Source of the DNA: an uncultured Bacilli bacterium
GTDB lineage: Bacteria; Bacillota_I; Bacilli_A; RF39; UBA660
DNA length: 51,430 nt
NCBI GenBank assembly: GCA_944332265.1
Contig: CALVJQ010000010.1
Location: 1-51,430 of the forward strand
Direction: 5' to 3'
Part shown: positions 49,680 to 51,430 of the stretch, piece by piece
Layout of the letters: every line of letters begins with the position of its first letter
Numbering within the stretch: position 1 is the first letter of the stretch
Program-made: the position numbers and the translations under genes
Notes under the pieces: model-generated
The model's input: only the letters and a program-made list of their open reading frames with translations
Told to the model about the DNA's origin: nothing
The model's database searches: none

Positions 49680-51230
49680 TTAGATTTTTTCAATGATTTT
49701 AGTTGCTACTTTGATACCATCTATTGCTGCTGAGGTAATGCCTCCTGCATAGCCTGCTCCTTCACCACATGGATAAATACCAAAAATATTAGACATATAT
49801 TCTTCATTACGATTTATAGTAACGGGAGACGATGATCTTGTTTCAACTCCTGTTAATATAGCATCTTTATTAGCAAATCCTACTATTTTATGATCAAAAT
49901 ATAAGATTCCTTCTTTTAAAGTTTCTGATATAAAATCAGGTAAAATATCGTTTAAATTACAAAGGGTATATCCAGGTTTATAAGATGGTATAATACTTCC
50001 AATATGAGTTGATGCTTGGTTATTTAGAAAGTCTTCTACTCTTTGAACTGGAGCATTATAATTACTTCCACCAAGTATATAAGCTTGTTGTTCTAATTTT
50101 TCTTGAAAATTTATTCCAGCTAATGGGTCGTCATTTGCAAAATCACTAGTCATAACATTAACTAAAAGAGCACTATTTGCATTTTCTTTATCTCTTTTAA
50201 AAGTCGACATTCCATTAGTAACAATAGATTCTTTTTCTGATGATGAAGCTATTACTTCTCCACCAGGGCACATACAAAAAGTATAACAACTACGATTTTT
50301 TCCATGATAAACAAGTTTATATTCAGCTGGTGGCAATTTTAATTTTGTGATTGTTCCATATTGTGATTTATTTATCATTTTTTGATGGTGCTCAATACGA
50401 AGGCCAATCGCAAAATTTTTACGACTTATTTTTAGATTGCGTTTATATAACATTCTTATTGTATCACGTGAACTATGACCAATAGCTAATACTAAAGTAT
50501 CGGTTATAAATTTTTTATCTTCACAAATAACATTTATTAAATTATTATTTTTAGTAAAATCAATAAATTTAGTATTAAAGTAATATTTTCCGCCTTTAGA
50601 TTCGATATATTGACGAATATTTTTTAATATTTTAATTAAGTTATCTGTTCCAATATGAGGATGACTTAGATAAGTTATTTCTTTTGGAGCTCCGAATTTG
50701 TAAAAGTAATTTAAAACTTCTTTTATATATGGTGATGATATACCTGTAGTTAATTTACCATCAGAAAAAGTACCAGCTCCACCTTCACCAAATTGAACAT
50801 TACATCTAGTATTTATTTTGGCTTTATAGCGGTATAAATCAATAGTAGTTTGTCTTTCTTCTACTTTTAAGCCTTGTTCAATTATAATTGGTTTATAACC
50901 ATTATCAACTAGAGTTAAAGCACAGAATAATCCTGCCGGACCAGAACCTATTATAATAGGAGAATATTGTGATTGACGATTCTTTTTTATTTCGGGTATT
51001 TTAGGTGGTATTATTTTGGAAAGTTTAGGATATTTATTTTCATCTTTTACTTCTAAATATATAGTGTAATTATAATGTACTTTGTTTTTATTTCTAGCAT
51101 CAATAGATTTTTTAGCAATTGAAAAGTCTATTATATCTTGATTATTTATTTTGTATTTTTTTATTATATAAGCTTGTAATTTTTCAAAAGTTAAATCTTC
51201 GTATATATTTATATTATCTATTTTAAGCAT
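49680..51230 (-). CDS. FAD-dependent oxidoreductase (COG2509 type)
   Basis: 516 residues from the ATG at 51230, with AGGTGAT just upstream; the earlier GTG is part of that site. An N-terminal ~80-residue cap-like region precedes the dinucleotide fold IIGSGPAGLFCALTL near 92. The family motifs CNVQFGEGGAGTFSDGKL, LAIGHSSRDT, IGLRIEHHQ, CPGGEV and the C-terminal PCGEGAGYAGGITSAAIDG follow. The family is a widely conserved flavoprotein of uncertain substrate. Transcribed from its own unit upstream of the small membrane protein gene. Confidence 0.92.
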   Translation of the reverse strand: MLKIDNINIYEDLTFEKLQAYIIKKYKINNQDIIDFSIAKKSIDARNKNKVHYNYTIYLEVKDENKYPKLSKIIPPKIPEIKKNRQSQYSPIIIGSGPAGLFCALTLVDNGYKPIIIEQGLKVEERQTTIDLYRYKAKINTRCNVQFGEGGAGTFSDGKLTTGISSPYIKEVLNYFYKFGAPKEITYLSHPHIGTDNLIKILKNIRQYIESKGGKYYFNTKFIDFTKNNNLINVICEDKKFITDTLVLAIGHSSRDTIRMLYKRNLKISRKNFAIGLRIEHHQKMINKSQYGTITKLKLPPAEYKLVYHGKNRSCYTFCMCPGGEVIASSSEKESIVTNGMSTFKRDKENANSALLVNVMTSDFANDDPLAGINFQEKLEQQAYILGGSNYNAPVQRVEDFLNNQASTHIGSIIPSYKPGYTLCNLNDILPDFISETLKEGILYFDHKIVGFANKDAILTGVETRSSSPVTINRNEEYMSNIFGIYPCGEGAGYAGGITSAAIDGIKVATKIIEKI

Positions 51231-51266
51231 ATAAATCACCTTCTTTATTTTATCATATATAGATAG

Positions 51267-51292
51267 TAAAAAAACTACTATAAAGTAGTTTT
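51267..51292 (-). terminator. Terminator of the gene entering from the right edge
   Basis: Minus strand AAAACTACT / AGTAGTTTT stem with a four-base loop and a T run, starting at the stop at 51291. Confidence 0.82.
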
Positions 51293-51430
51293 AATATTTT
51301 TTACCATATATATTTTTATCTTCTAGACCCATGTTAATTAGAGAGTGACGAACTGTCTCTATTTCTCTTCTAATATATAATAGTTCTTCTTTTTTTAATG
51401 ATGATTTAGTAAAGCAATATATTGCTCCTA
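51291..51430 (-). CDS. C-terminal end of an unidentified gene, partial
   Basis: The last 45 or so residues of a protein whose start lies beyond the right edge: a helix SLKKEELLYIRREIETVRHS, then LINMGLEDKNIYGKKY and a TAA. The open frame, charged helix and terminator right after the stop support a real gene. Too little remains to name it. Confidence 0.6.
   Translation of the reverse strand, partial: GAIYCFTKSSLKKEELLYIRREIETVRHSLINMGLEDKNIYGKKY

Noticed and set aside
1..51430. Mycoplasma-type genetic code (TGA = Trp)
   Set aside because: TGA is used as a functional stop at several gene junctions and tryptophan is TGG throughout.
1..51430. Insertion sequences, integrases, phage or plasmid origin genes
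   Set aside because: No transposase, integrase, replication gene or paired terminal repeats were seen; islands may still be mobile but nothing here shows it.

Overview
The window is about 28% G+C, densely packed, and uses TGA only as a stop (for example the ATGA overlaps at 1869 and 29538), so the standard bacterial code applies rather than the Mycoplasma code. It carries a Firmicutes set: rpsB-tsf-frr, ylmH, murG-murB-divIB, murT-gatD, an EssC-type T7 secretion ATPase, and the sporulation-family genes spoIIIAH, gerE and gerM. The best guess is an uncultured gut Bacilli of the RF39/Erysipelotrichia type. That placement is an inference from gene content and base composition; no rRNA is present. 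No gap without a gene exceeds 300 bases.

Layout. 1-6.7 kb (minus): surface glycopolymer genes. These are an in-frame acyltransferase/glycosyltransferase ORF running off the left edge, a glycosyltransferase joined to a TagF-like glycerophosphotransferase domain, another glycosyltransferase, and a second acyltransferase. 6.8-7.4 kb: rpsU-yqeY. 7.5-10.3 kb: a 934-residue protein with eight ~72-residue repeats. 10.4-13.2 kb: a bacteriocin locus with two unannotated double-glycine peptides, a small membrane protein and a C39-peptidase ABC exporter. 13.3-15.7 kb: a pilin-like protein, then spoIIIAH, gerE, gerM and tRNA-Arg on the plus strand. 15.7-17 kb: a CsoR/CDF metal efflux operon with a clear operator. 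17-24.2 kb (minus): a ClpX-like ATPase, frr, a cysteine-free thioredoxin-like protein, tsf, rpsB with a structured leader, membrane proteins and ylmH. 24.3-27.2 kb (plus): murT-gatD and an unknown gene. 27.2-30.6 kb (minus): murG-murB-divIB-queH.

30.8-39.9 kb is a compact type VII secretion island. essC and an EsaB-like gene converge on a six-gene operon of small WXG100-like or helical proteins, which is preceded by a HExxH lipoprotein gene. 40-49.6 kb holds an unknown gene, two paralogous hybrid histidine kinases, an HPt-receiver protein, a PlsC-like acyltransferase, an AMP-forming ligase and a small membrane protein. The last two genes share an almost identical upstream block containing an inverted repeat. 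49.7-51.2 kb is an FAD-dependent oxidoreductase, and the 3' end of another gene enters from the right edge.

Points of most interest: GatD has lost its catalytic residues and MurT one zinc cysteine; the two-peptide bacteriocin locus was missed because its genes are short; the T7 island has an unusual substrate cassette; the phosphorelay/lipid-activation block has a shared operator; the acyltransferase-glycosyltransferase fusion keeps an internal ribosome binding site; and the repeat protein is of unknown function.
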